From the NCBI GenBank assembly GCA_963702765.1, contig CAVPEB010000026.1, positions 62,001-126,000 on the forward strand: a DNA stretch of 64,000 nucleotides, in the 5' to 3' direction. Source of the DNA: DATMNR01 sp963702765. Lineage in GTDB: Bacteria; Chloroflexota; Ktedonobacteria; Ktedonobacterales; Ktedonobacteraceae. The notes beneath the pieces were generated by a model. That model had not been told where the DNA came from. It worked only from the letters and a program-made list of their open reading frames with translations, and made no database searches. The position numbers were made by a program, and so were the translations under genes. Below are positions 1 to 8,141 of the stretch, piece by piece. Numbering within the stretch: position 1 is the first letter of the stretch; each line of letters begins with the position of its first letter.

Positions 1-2739
1 ACCTAGACCGAACTCAGCGTTATCTTCAAACAACGAATTAGACCAGGCTGGCCCTTTTCCCTGGCGGTTCACTGCCCAGGGGGTTGTAGGCAGGTTACCC
101 CCATAGATCGATGAACAGCCGGTAGCATTAGCGACAATCATGCGATCACCAAACAATTGTGTTGCCAGCTTGATATAAGGTGTCTCGCCACATCCTGAAC
201 AGGCGCCAGAAAATTCGAACAAAGGCGTCAACAACTGGGAATTCTTAATCGCTGCCAGGTTCAAATCCGTCGCATCCACCTCGGACAGTGAGAGGAAGAA
301 CTCCCAGTTTGTCTTCTCGCGTTCGCGAATAGGTGGCTGATCTGCCATATTGATTGCTTTTCTCCCAACCTGTCGTTTGTCTTTGACCGGGCATGCTTCT
401 ACACATAACCCGCAGCCAGTACAGTCTTCCGGTGATACCTGTAGCGAGTATTTCGTTCCAGGAAACTCTTTGTAGTGTGCATCCGTAAACAAGAATGTCT
501 CGGGCGCTCCCTCAAGTTCACTCGCATCATAGACCTTCTGACGAATGACGGCATGTGGGCAGACCATCACGCACTTCCCACATTGAATGCATATATTGGG
601 GTCCCACTCAGGCATCTCCAGCGCAATATTGCGCTTCTCCCAACGAGCTGTACCTGAAGGATACGTGCCATCGACTGGTAAAGCGCTTACTGGCAGGCTA
701 TCACCATTCCCTGCAATCATTGGCCCTAGCACCATGCTTACAAATTCTGGGGCTTCTACTGGAACAGTAGGCCGCCTCGTCAACATAGGCAAAGCAATAG
801 GTGAACGCTGTTGTGCGACTCTCTCTGTTCGTGTTGTTCGAGTTTGTCCTGCTTCTTCCTCTACGGGAACCTTCACCTCGTAGAGATGTGCTAGCGTCTC
901 ATCAACTGCCTGGAAATTTCGCTGCACCACTGCCTCGCCGCGTTTGCTGTAAGACTTCCTGATGCTCTTCTTGATCTGTGTGATTGCCTCTTCTTTAGGA
1001 AGGATGCCACTAATTGCGAAGAAACATGCCTGCATAACTGTGTTGATGCGCCCTCCCATACCAGTGTCACTTGCTATCTTTTGTGCATTAATCACATAAA
1101 AGCGTAGTTTCTTATCGAGAATTACTTGCTGTACTTCAATTGGTAGATAATCCCAGACTTTCTCTGGCCCATAGATGCTATCGAGTAGGAAAACTCCACC
1201 TTGCCTTATGTACTTTAGTACATCGATACGTTCCAGGAACGAGAATTGGTGACACGCTACAAAATTGGCCTGGTTGTTACCTATCAGGTAAGGAGCATGA
1301 ATGGGATGAGGCCCAAAGCGCAGGTGGGAGGTCGTTATTGATCCCGATTTCTTAGAGTCGTAAACAAAGTAGCCCTGCGCATAGTTCTCCGTCTCCTCCC
1401 CAATGATCTTGATTGAGTTTTTATTGGCGCCTACTGTGCCATCCGATCCTAATCCCCAGAAGACACATTGCACAGTGTCTTCGCTCTCGATTGAAACCGA
1501 GCTATCATAATCCAGGCTGAGATGCGTCACATCATCGTTAATACCGATAGTAAAATGATTTTTCGGCTCATCGGTGCTCATTTCATCAAAGATGCCTTTG
1601 ACCATCGCAGGTGTAAATTCTTTTGAGGCCAGGCCATAGCGACCACCGATGATACGTGGTAATGTATGCCTGTTACTGTTACCCCAATCCTCTTTGACTG
1701 CCGTTGACACATCTAGATAGAGAGGTTCGCCAATGCTTCCCGGTTCTTTTGTACGATCCAGAGTGGCTATCACTTTGACGGTAGAAGGCAATGCTTGCAG
1801 GAAGTCTTTCACCGAGAACGGACGGAATAAGCGCACTTTGAGGATACCTACTTTCTCTCCACGCTCAAGAAGATATTCTGTCGTTGCCTGCACTGTCTCA
1901 GCACCTGATCCCATCATTACGATCACACGCTCTGCATCTGGCGCTCCAACATAATCGAACAGGTGATAGTGCCGCCCAACCAGGGTACCGAACTTATCCA
2001 TTGCCTTTTGTACAATTGCCGGACAGGCTGCGTAATAAGGATTTGCGGTCTCACGGGCTTGGAAGTACACATCGGGATTTTGTGCCGTGCCACGAATAAA
2101 AGGATGCTCAGGCGAGAGTGCTCGTAGTCGGTGAGCTTGAACCAATAAATCGTCAATCATTGCTCGCAAGTCTTCGTGGGTCAATTGTTCAATTTTATCA
2201 ATTTCGGCTGAAGTACGAAAACCATCAAAGAAATGCAAGAATGGAACGCGTGATTCTAACGTAGATGCATGCGCAATGAGCGCAAGATCCTGTGCTTCTT
2301 GTACTGAATTTGAAGCTAACAAGGCGAAACCCGTTGAACGAGTAGCCATCACGTCGGAATGATCACCGAAAATTGAGAGTCCTTGCGTGGCCAGTGCACG
2401 TGCAGCGACATGAAATACCACCGGTGTCAATTCGCCGGCAATCTTATACATGTTAGGAATCATCAGCAATAAGCCCTGGGAGGCGGTAAACGTTGTAGCC
2501 AATGCTCCTGTTTGTATTGCGCCGTGAATTGCGCCTGCTGCCCCCCCCTCTGATTGCATTTCCATGACAAGAGGCACTGTTCCCCATAGATTAACTCGTC
2601 CCGTCGCGGACCAGGCATCAGCCATCTCACCCATCGATGTTGAAGGGGTTATAGGATAGATAGCAATAACCTCACTCAATGCGTGGGCAATGTTGGCTAC
2701 TGCCTCATTGCCTTCTAACGTTACCCAGGTACGTTCCAT
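1..2739 (-). CDS. nifJ: Pyruvate:ferredoxin (flavodoxin) oxidoreductase, 3'-truncated by window edge
   Basis: Oxidative decarboxylation of pyruvate to acetyl-CoA with reduction of ferredoxin or flavodoxin, in the cytoplasm. One frame stays open from the ATG at 2737-2739 to base 1 (913 codons); the C-terminal part of the TPP domain lies outside the window. The N-terminus carries the PYR-domain sequence around YPITPSTSMGE, and 'DGTVGANKNSIKI' near 1440 is typical of single-chain NifJ. Two [4Fe-4S] ferredoxin motifs of the CxxCxxCxxxCP type are encoded at 556-591 and 388-423, in the usual place between the gamma-like and TPP domains. The last visible residues (FEDNAEFGLG) belong to the TPP-binding part. 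A strong GGAGG ribosome site precedes the start. The gene stands alone, divergent from the VIT1-type gene. Its reduced ferredoxin could feed the benzoyl-CoA reductase encoded at 35.7-40 kb; that link is inference. Confidence 0.95.
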   Translation of the reverse strand, partial: MERTWVTLEGNEAVANIAHALSEVIAIYPITPSTSMGEMADAWSATGRVNLWGTVPLVMEMQSEGGAAGAIHGAIQTGALATTFTASQGLLLMIPNMYKIAGELTPVVFHVAARALATQGLSIFGDHSDVMATRSTGFALLASNSVQEAQDLALIAHASTLESRVPFLHFFDGFRTSAEIDKIEQLTHEDLRAMIDDLLVQAHRLRALSPEHPFIRGTAQNPDVYFQARETANPYYAACPAIVQKAMDKFGTLVGRHYHLFDYVGAPDAERVIVMMGSGAETVQATTEYLLERGEKVGILKVRLFRPFSVKDFLQALPSTVKVIATLDRTKEPGSIGEPLYLDVSTAVKEDWGNSNRHTLPRIIGGRYGLASKEFTPAMVKGIFDEMSTDEPKNHFTIGINDDVTHLSLDYDSSVSIESEDTVQCVFWGLGSDGTVGANKNSIKIIGEETENYAQGYFVYDSKKSGSITTSHLRFGPHPIHAPYLIGNNQANFVACHQFSFLERIDVLKYIRQGGVFLLDSIYGPEKVWDYLPIEVQQVILDKKLRFYVINAQKIASDTGMGGRINTVMQACFFAISGILPKEEAITQIKKSIRKSYSKRGEAVVQRNFQAVDETLAHLYEVKVPVEEEAGQTRTTRTERVAQQRSPIALPMLTRRPTVPVEAPEFVSMVLGPMIAGNGDSLPVSALPVDGTYPSGTARWEKRNIALEMPEWDPNICIQCGKCVMVCPHAVIRQKVYDASELEGAPETFLFTDAHYKEFPGTKYSLQVSPEDCTGCGLCVEACPVKDKRQVGRKAINMADQPPIREREKTNWEFFLSLSEVDATDLNLAAIKNSQLLTPLFEFSGACSGCGETPYIKLATQLFGDRMIVANATGCSSIYGGNLPTTPWAVNRQGKGPAWSNSLFEDNAEFGLG

Positions 2740-3487
2740 AGAATCCTCCATAATTTCTAGTGTAACTTTGCCGTAACAATACGCATGTTCACATCTTGCT
2801 TAGTAATAGAAGCTTGTACCACCTTTTGTGATAGTTCCGTGTGTTGCTTTTTGTCCTCTCGCTCTTCTTATTGTAACTTATCTTGCCATTTGTCGCTTGT
2901 TGCAAGCAACATAACGTCGGTATTGATAAATCGTAGGAATAAGCCTGTAATGGGTTCAGCCCTAGCATTATTAGCAAGGCGTGCAAAGATAGGCATTACC
3001 CTAAACGAAGCCGCGGAAATGATTGTAAGCATCAGGCCAATTCTTATGTTAGCCGCCGCAGTTCGTATATTATTCATGATACTGTCATCTGGACATAGCG
3101 AACAATGACATACTTCATTTTTGCGTTTCAAGCACAACGAGTAAAGCTCTATTCTCGCGAGAGCCAAAGGGATGTTAATTCCCCTATACCTATCTACAGA
3201 GAAGGATACTGCCCTAAAATCACAATCAGATCACACCAAAGCACTTTTTCATCACGTTTCGTACACAGCCCTGATTTTTATTATAGTTATTAACTATCAT
3301 AAATATTGAAGAGGTTGGACTGGCACCGGCCAGTCCAACCTCTTCAATATTTATGACCCTGCGACCTTTAGGTCGCAAGTCTAATAATTGCCTCTTTCCT
3401 TATGCTGATTGTGATAGTATCACACTATTCTGTGACAGATTTGTGAAAGATGCCACATAGGCTGTATAGAGAAAGGAATAAAAAAAC
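2740..3487. other. Intergenic gap with two hairpins, no gene
   Basis: The gap is 748 bases long between divergent genes. Two overlapping open frames at 2785-3108 (+) and 2868-3167 (-) have no ribosome site or recognisable sequence and oppose each other. The only clear structures are the perfect inverted repeat at 3297-3356 and a small hairpin directly after it at 3360-3377 (arms TGCGACC and GGTCGCA, loop TTTA). The rest is AT-rich and probably holds the promoters of both neighbours. Confidence 0.6.
3297..3356. repeat. 28-bp perfect inverted repeat (hairpin)
   Basis: Arms 3297-3324 and 3329-3356 are exact reverse complements around the 4-base loop ACCG. It lies between the divergent nifJ and VIT1-type genes, so it is not placed as an ordinary terminator. 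It may be a mobile palindromic repeat, or a terminator left from a lost gene. Similar long palindromes occur at 8066, 42759 and 60676. Confidence 0.9.
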
Positions 3488-4612
3488 ATGACAGACAACA
3501 GAGACATCGAGCGTTATCGTGCAAACTACCTTGCTGAACAAGAAGGCTCTGAACTATACCAATCGCTCTCAAAAACAGAGAAGGATCCACATCTGTCAGA
3601 ACTCTACCAGCGAATGGCAGAAACTGAGCAGCGTCACGCAAGCGTCTGGGCCGATTATTTGCGCAAAGCAGGCGAACCTGTGCCTACTTTTACCCCAGGA
3701 TGGCGTATGCGTATGATCATATGGGTGGCGCAACGCTTCGGAGTAAACTCAGCACTGCCTATGGTCTCATCGATGGAACGTAGTGCCAGCCACAACTACG
3801 ATACCCAACCAGAAGCTCGTGCCGCAGGTATGCCCAAAGATGAGCGTTCGCACGAACGCCTTTTTAAGTCTGTAGAGATAACAGGTGGTGGTGTCGCTGG
3901 TCCTGCACTCGCCCGTTTCGAGGGCCGCCACCGTGGTACAGGTGGCAATGCTTTACGCGCGGCTGTATTGGGAGCCAGCGATGGTCTTATCACTAACCTC
4001 AGTCTTGTCATGGGTGTTGCCGGAGCCAATCTCCCGGGGCATACCATTCTATTCACAGGTTTGGCCGGTATGCTCGCCGGGGCGCTCTCTATGTCTATCG
4101 GCGAGTGGCTCTCCGTGCAGAGCGCTCGTGAACTGTACACGCACCAGATTGCGGTCGAGCGCCAGGAATTAATCGAGATGCCTGAGGAGGAACGCGAGGA
4201 ACTTGCCCTTATTTACGAAGCGAAAGGTATTGATCGCGAAACTGCTAATCGCATGGCCGATCGTATTATAGGACAGGGTGAAGCCGCACTTGACACCCTG
4301 GTGCGCGAAGAACTTGGTATTGACCCTGAGGAACTTGGCGGCTCAGCGTGGACAGCTTCGATCATGTCCTTTATACTTTTTGCCATTGGCGCGGTCATCC
4401 CGGTCATACCATTTGTGTTTGGTAGCGGAACGATAGCAGTACTGTTCAGCGTCTTGTTAGGCACTCTGGGTTTGTTCATCGTGGGCGTTGGTATAACATT
4501 GACGACTGGAGCGCCACTCCTGAAATCCGCTGGTCGCCAGATTTTGTTGGGTTTAGCAGCGGCTTCGATAACGTTTGGCCTTGGATCACTCGTTGGAGGA
4601 CGCTTAGGATAG
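3488..4612 (+). CDS. Ferritin-like/VIT1-CCC1 family iron or manganese transporter
   Basis: Predicted inner-membrane Fe/Mn transporter of the VIT1/CCC1 family with an N-terminal cytosolic ferritin-like (rubrerythrin-type) domain, the arrangement of bacterial MbfA/Er-VIT1 proteins. Residues 1-70 are helical and rich in Glu and His (EGSELYQ, ETEQRHASVW), fitting a di-iron four-helix bundle. From about residue 155 the VIT1 core begins (LRAAVLGASDGLITNLSLVMGV), followed by a charged segment rich in Glu/Arg and three hydrophobic helices to the C-terminus (374 aa). In this family the ferritin part senses or binds metal and the membrane part exports it or moves it out of the cytosol; substrate here is inferred. 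The ATG at 3488 follows a GAAAGGA ribosome site. It is a single-gene unit. Confidence 0.9.
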   Translation: MTDNRDIERYRANYLAEQEGSELYQSLSKTEKDPHLSELYQRMAETEQRHASVWADYLRKAGEPVPTFTPGWRMRMIIWVAQRFGVNSALPMVSSMERSASHNYDTQPEARAAGMPKDERSHERLFKSVEITGGGVAGPALARFEGRHRGTGGNALRAAVLGASDGLITNLSLVMGVAGANLPGHTILFTGLAGMLAGALSMSIGEWLSVQSARELYTHQIAVERQELIEMPEEEREELALIYEAKGIDRETANRMADRIIGQGEAALDTLVREELGIDPEELGGSAWTASIMSFILFAIGAVIPVIPFVFGSGTIAVLFSVLLGTLGLFIVGVGITLTTGAPLLKSAGRQILLGLAAASITFGLGSLVGGRLG

Positions 4613-4731
4613 CGCTAGAAAGCCAAAGTAGGATATAGCAATGCAGAAATCAGCAATACCGAAAGAGACACAGTCAGATATTCAACAAAAGGACTCTGTA
4701 ATTCGGGAGGATAAGCCGCAGGTAGCCTTAG

Positions 4732-4890
4732 CTACCCTCTTTGAGCAATGAGATTCTTCCGATTGCAGGTCCACTCGGCTTTACCCCTCTGCCAGCGCTA
4801 TACTTCCTTTTCCTTGCAGGTATGGTTGTAACGTATTTGATACTCGTCGAAATCGTCAAGCGCCGGTTGATAAGTCGGCTCGTAAAATGA
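4732..4890 (+). pseudogene. C-terminal remnant of a magnesium-type P-type ATPase
   Basis: The frame opens after a stop at 4729 and ends with TGA at 4888-4890. Its product contains 'GPLGFTPLPALYFLFLAG' and 'LILVEIVKRR', which match the last two membrane helices of MgtA/MgtB-type P-type ATPases. No start codon, phosphorylation motif (DKTGT) or other part of the roughly 900-residue enzyme is present nearby, so this is a gene remnant. A 36-codon frame at 4641-4751 just upstream is not recognisable. Recognition is from memory of the family C-terminus and a protein search would settle it. Confidence 0.7.
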
Positions 4891-5080
4891 GTAGGATTCA
4901 GCAGGAAAAAGCTCATAAGTTGCTGATTGATAAAAGCATTGTGAGCTATTAGTGATACTAAACCTGAACATTGAGAGAAGTTCGTGATGTTCAGAAGTGA
5001 TACTTGATGAACATCCTATACGTAATGCTGCAAGGGGCAATGATTTCGTTAACATAAAACTTTATGGGAGGATGTTAGTC

Positions 5081-5707
5081 ATGCCTACTCAGAAACTTGC
5101 CAGGACATGCAATCTGGAATATTCAGACAACGAACTGGTGCAACAAGCTCTTGGTGGCGATATGAATGGATTTGACATGTTGGTTGAACGTTATGACCTG
5201 ATGCTCACAAACTGGGCTTATCGAATTCTTCGAAATCGCCAGCAGGTTGAAGATGTTTTGCAGTTTGTCTATCTCCAGCTATTCCTCTCACTTGCTATAC
5301 TCCATGCCGATAAATCAATTAAAGCCTGGCTTTTTAGAGTCGTTCATAATCGATGTATGGATGAATTGCGTCGCATACAACCCGTTTACTTTTCAGAGCT
5401 AAAGATATCAGAGGAAGTTGAGGATGAGTTCGTTACATTTGAATTTATTCCTGATCCAGGCCCTCTTCCAGAAGAAATTGCTGAACAACATGAGTTACAA
5501 CAGCGCATACTACGAGCGATTAGTGCTTTACCACCCAGACTTCGTTCTGTAGTCTTTCTCCGTTATACTTTACACAAAAGTTTTGCGGAGATTGGTCAAT
5601 TGCTCAATATTCCAGAAGCAACCGCAAAGACCTATTTTCACCGGGCAAAACCTATTCTACGAGCAACATTACAGCTGTATAAAGATCAGTTGGTGTCTGT
5701 ATGCTAA
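5081..5707 (+). CDS. ECF-type RNA polymerase sigma factor
   Basis: Sigma-70 family factor of the extracytoplasmic-function type, 208 aa, directing RNA polymerase to a specific promoter set. Region 2 is visible as 'MNGFDMLVERYDLMLTNWAYRILRNRQQVEDVLQ' in outline (residues 28-65), with the region 2.3/2.4 segment ending 'AWLFRVVHNRCMDELRR'. Region 4 is 'LPPRLRSVVFLRY' then the helix-turn-helix 'SFAEIGQLLNIPEATAKTY'. The open frame extends upstream to 4997, but the ATG at 5081 is preceded by GGGAGG at 5066-5071 and gives the normal ECF length, so it is preferred. No anti-sigma gene is adjacent on either side, so the signal is unknown. Confidence 0.9.
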   Translation: MPTQKLARTCNLEYSDNELVQQALGGDMNGFDMLVERYDLMLTNWAYRILRNRQQVEDVLQFVYLQLFLSLAILHADKSIKAWLFRVVHNRCMDELRRIQPVYFSELKISEEVEDEFVTFEFIPDPGPLPEEIAEQHELQQRILRAISALPPRLRSVVFLRYTLHKSFAEIGQLLNIPEATAKTYFHRAKPILRATLQLYKDQLVSVC

Positions 5708-5760
5708 AAGAGCATATCTCGTTTGAAACAACTGCTCATAGTAACGCACTAATCTACACT

Positions 5761-6948
5761 CTACGCTGACTTCTCTGTCTCTTTCACAGGTGCTGCAAAG
5801 TGAATCTCCAATGCCTTGTCTACAAAGCGTGCAAGCTTTGCATCCTGATTTGCCAGTACTGCAGGAAGCGTGATATCGCGCTTGAAATTCCCAATCTCGA
5901 CGATCATCTCATCTCCCTTTTTTGTCATCAGCACCTTGTCCATCTCGACATGTGGTAGTGGAAGACGCAGAATATACGTATCTCCTTGATAAACCACCTC
6001 TTGTATTGGTCCGCGATGGAAAACCTGTGTCGGATCTATATCCCCAAAAACAGCCTGAGCTAATTCTCCAAGTGGCTGAATTCCGATGATATCATGGGAA
6101 TAGTAAGGAGCCTCCCAGATAGGCAGTGGGGCAAAGGTATTGTGAATCAATTGACGCATTTTCTCTTGATTGTGATAGAGATCCTGCATAAACTCGTCAA
6201 CATAATTGCCTGGTTGGATGACACGATTGCATACGACACTATCGATTGGATAACCGAAAAGCGCCAGGTATGTTTCGGCTCGCAGCGCTTCCTTGATCAC
6301 CATACGCTCTGGATTGACGACTGGTCGATAGGAACTTATATCGGGGTTGCTCAATACCTCGCGCAAAGCTTTAACTCGATCGGTCAAAACTTGCAATGCT
6401 TCTAACATTTCACCTGAAGGTAAGAAAGCTTTGATAAAAGGACGTGCGAAGCGAAGCGTACTACTCTTCAGATTTAAGCCAGCGATACGACCGGCATACC
6501 ATTGGAAAGTGTCAGGCATACTTAAAAGCCTTATTGTCTCCCCTGTCGGTGCGGCGTCGATGATCACTACTTCGAAATTTCCATCGCGAGCATTGCGATA
6601 GATGTTGAGCAAACTGACAATCTCATCCATTCCAGGAATCAGTGCTAGTTCTTCAGCCATTACCAAATCAATGCCACTTTGTCGCAGGGCCTGGCTCATC
6701 TTCTCTTGCACTTTACCCCAACTGTTACGCATTTCATCCAACACATTTACTTCCTGCGCCCACAGATTTGGAGCCAGTTCTACTGGCTCAGAAGTTAAAG
6801 GGGAATTGAAGCAATCTGCGAGGCTATGGGCCAGATCTGTGCTAACAACAAGTGTACGTTTACCGGAGGCCGCTGAACGAACCGCTGTGGCTGCTGAGAT
6901 GGTTGTTTTACCAACGCCTCCTTTTCCCAGGTAGAGAATAATACGCAT
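5761..6948 (-). CDS. ArsA/GET3-family ATPase with C-terminal HSP20-like domain
   Basis: A 395-aa P-loop ATPase of the ArsA/GET3 (TRC40) family. The deviant Walker A motif GKGGVGKTT is at residues 8-16, the switch I region contains 'STDLAHSLADCF', and 'VVIIDAAPTGETIRLL' is the switch II/Walker B region of this family. The last 80 residues ('GDTYILRLPLPHVEM...') form the ArsA HSP20-like domain common in photosynthetic bacteria and Chloroflexota. It has a single ATPase half, so it would act as a dimer. No arsB, arsC or arsR is adjacent. The permease at 44.5 kb is ArsB-like but 38 kb away, so a role in arsenite export is not supported; tail-anchored or client protein handling is equally possible. 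Confidence 0.9.
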   Translation of the reverse strand: MRIILYLGKGGVGKTTISAATAVRSAASGKRTLVVSTDLAHSLADCFNSPLTSEPVELAPNLWAQEVNVLDEMRNSWGKVQEKMSQALRQSGIDLVMAEELALIPGMDEIVSLLNIYRNARDGNFEVVIIDAAPTGETIRLLSMPDTFQWYAGRIAGLNLKSSTLRFARPFIKAFLPSGEMLEALQVLTDRVKALREVLSNPDISSYRPVVNPERMVIKEALRAETYLALFGYPIDSVVCNRVIQPGNYVDEFMQDLYHNQEKMRQLIHNTFAPLPIWEAPYYSHDIIGIQPLGELAQAVFGDIDPTQVFHRGPIQEVVYQGDTYILRLPLPHVEMDKVLMTKKGDEMIVEIGNFKRDITLPAVLANQDAKLARFVDKALEIHFAAPVKETEKSA

Positions 6949-7437
6949 AGAAGTCCTTACTCTTTATATATCATTTCATGTATACAACATGATAGGTGCC
7001 TCAAACTTGCATTAATACCAACTAATTGTATCACTGACTCATTCAAGCGAAGAGAGACGAATTGGCCCTCCAGTGTCATCCTGAGCGCACTCTTGTCATC
7101 CTGAGCGCCAGCGAAGGATCTCGTTGCCCAGTGCGTAAGCTCCTTCGAGATGACACGCGGGTGTTTACCATTCCAAGCCGTATTCTGGTCAAACCCTGGA
7201 GGACTCCTGAACGAATAAGTTGGAATCAAAGCATTAAATGCCTACGCTACCTAATATACGTAAATTACTCCGTCCAGGTTATCTTTTTTGAGGCTAGGAC
7301 TTAGAGGCAAAACTTTAGGAACGATGAGGTACAATCGGTGCATGAGATTGAAAGTCAGCAGAATAATAATGAGCGAGGAAGTGTAGCCTTAAGGAAGGAC
7401 ATTGAATTCTCTTAAGGCTACAAGTGAGAAGCAAAGT
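6949..7437. other. Intergenic gap with 'TCATCCTGAGCG' repeats
   Basis: About 490 bases without a gene. It holds the repeat cluster described at 7074-7156. At 7384-7425 it has an inverted repeat (arms TGTAGCCTTAAG and CTTAAGGCTACA) just downstream of the small gene at 7438, which may act as its terminator although no T-run follows. The frames at 6957-7229 and 7062-7304 only translate the repeat and have no ribosome site. Confidence 0.5.
7074..7156. repeat. 'TCATCCTGAGCG' dispersed repeat, imperfect hairpin
   Basis: GTCATCCTGAGCG occurs twice in direct orientation (7075 and 7095). The second copy continues as CAGCGAAGGATCT and is answered by the inverted CTCCTTCGAGATGAC at 7139-7154, giving an imperfect hairpin. 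The same core is found at 23586-23615 and as a perfect 32-bp palindrome at 42759-42830. It is an intergenic repeat type seen in many unrelated genomes and has no coding role. Confidence 0.8.
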
Positions 7438-7665
7438 TTATAATTCCATCTTTCCGCTTACTACCAGTAACTTAAGAAATTCAAGGTGACGAACAACCTC
7501 AACACGGTCGCTCCCTCCCGTTTGATACCAGTTCCGTAACCAGATTAATGAAACAATCTCATCGGAAGAAAATCCGTTCTGGAGAAGTGCATCAGTCTCA
7601 GTAATAGCAATATCATTATTATTTGTTATAGTAAGTTCTTTTTCAGATTGGATTTGCGGATTCAT
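7438..7665 (-). CDS. Small protein of unknown function (75 aa)
   Basis: A 75-residue frame with a good AAGAAGG ribosome site 8-9 bases before its ATG, flanked by long non-coding gaps on both sides. The product is acidic, with a polar N-terminus and a helical C-terminal half containing 'SSDEIVSLIWLRNWYQTGG'. No signal peptide, membrane segment or cysteine pair is visible. I do not recognise it. The ribosome site and isolated position support a real gene, but nothing indicates a function. Confidence 0.55.
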   Translation of the reverse strand: MNPQIQSEKELTITNNNDIAITETDALLQNGFSSDEIVSLIWLRNWYQTGGSDRVEVVRHLEFLKLLVVSGKMEL

Positions 7666-8065
7666 AATATTTACCTTCTTCCTTATTAGGCCAGCCTCCG
7701 CCAGTTAACTATACATTTTCAAAAGATCAATGCTGCCCTTCTGTCTAAGAGTAATCTAGCAATCCCACTTAGATAGACGACCAACCATACAATTTTTCAA
7801 ATATCATTTTTTCTACAACACCCCTCCTACATTACTTATTCCTTATGAACAAAGTATAAGCGGAAAACGATGCTGCACCTATCTTCAAACTAACATGCCG
7901 GGAGTGAAGTGTATCACATATCCTCACATACATTTCACTTGACTACTATACGTTTAAAATACCATCTTAGTTCCAACAAAATCTGCCAATATTGTGACAA
8001 TAAGCTTTATTAATGCAGATCTAATCTTCTCAAAGGTAATAACGTCAGAGGTTACATAAAGGAAT
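7666..8065. other. Intergenic gap, nothing recognised
   Basis: Four hundred AT-rich bases between the start of the 75-aa gene and the leuS terminator. The promoter of the small gene should lie here. No RNA gene, open frame with a ribosome site or strong repeat was found. Confidence 0.5.
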
Positions 8066-8125
8066 GGCATGAAACAAAACCAGTGAAAGCATTTTCAAAC
8101 ACTTTCACTGGTTTTGTTTCATGCC
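8066..8125 (-). terminator. Strong hairpin terminator after leuS
   Basis: Perfect 24-bp arms at 8066-8089 and 8102-8125 with a 12-base loop begin 17 bases past the leuS stop codon. The upper arm contains the run GGTTTTGTTTC. Its position directly after leuS makes a terminator the likely role. Confidence 0.75.
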
Positions 8126-8141
8126 TCGCTTAGCGAGTGAA

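Noticed and set aside
2785..3167. Two overlapping open frames (about 107 and 99 codons) upstream of nifJ
   Set aside because: They oppose each other, have no ribosome site and no recognisable features, and lie in an AT-rich promoter gap.
4641..4751. 36-codon plus-strand open frame
   Set aside because: Only a weak AGGAT before its ATG; the product is polar and unrecognisable and overlaps the P-type ATPase remnant. Possible but not supportable.
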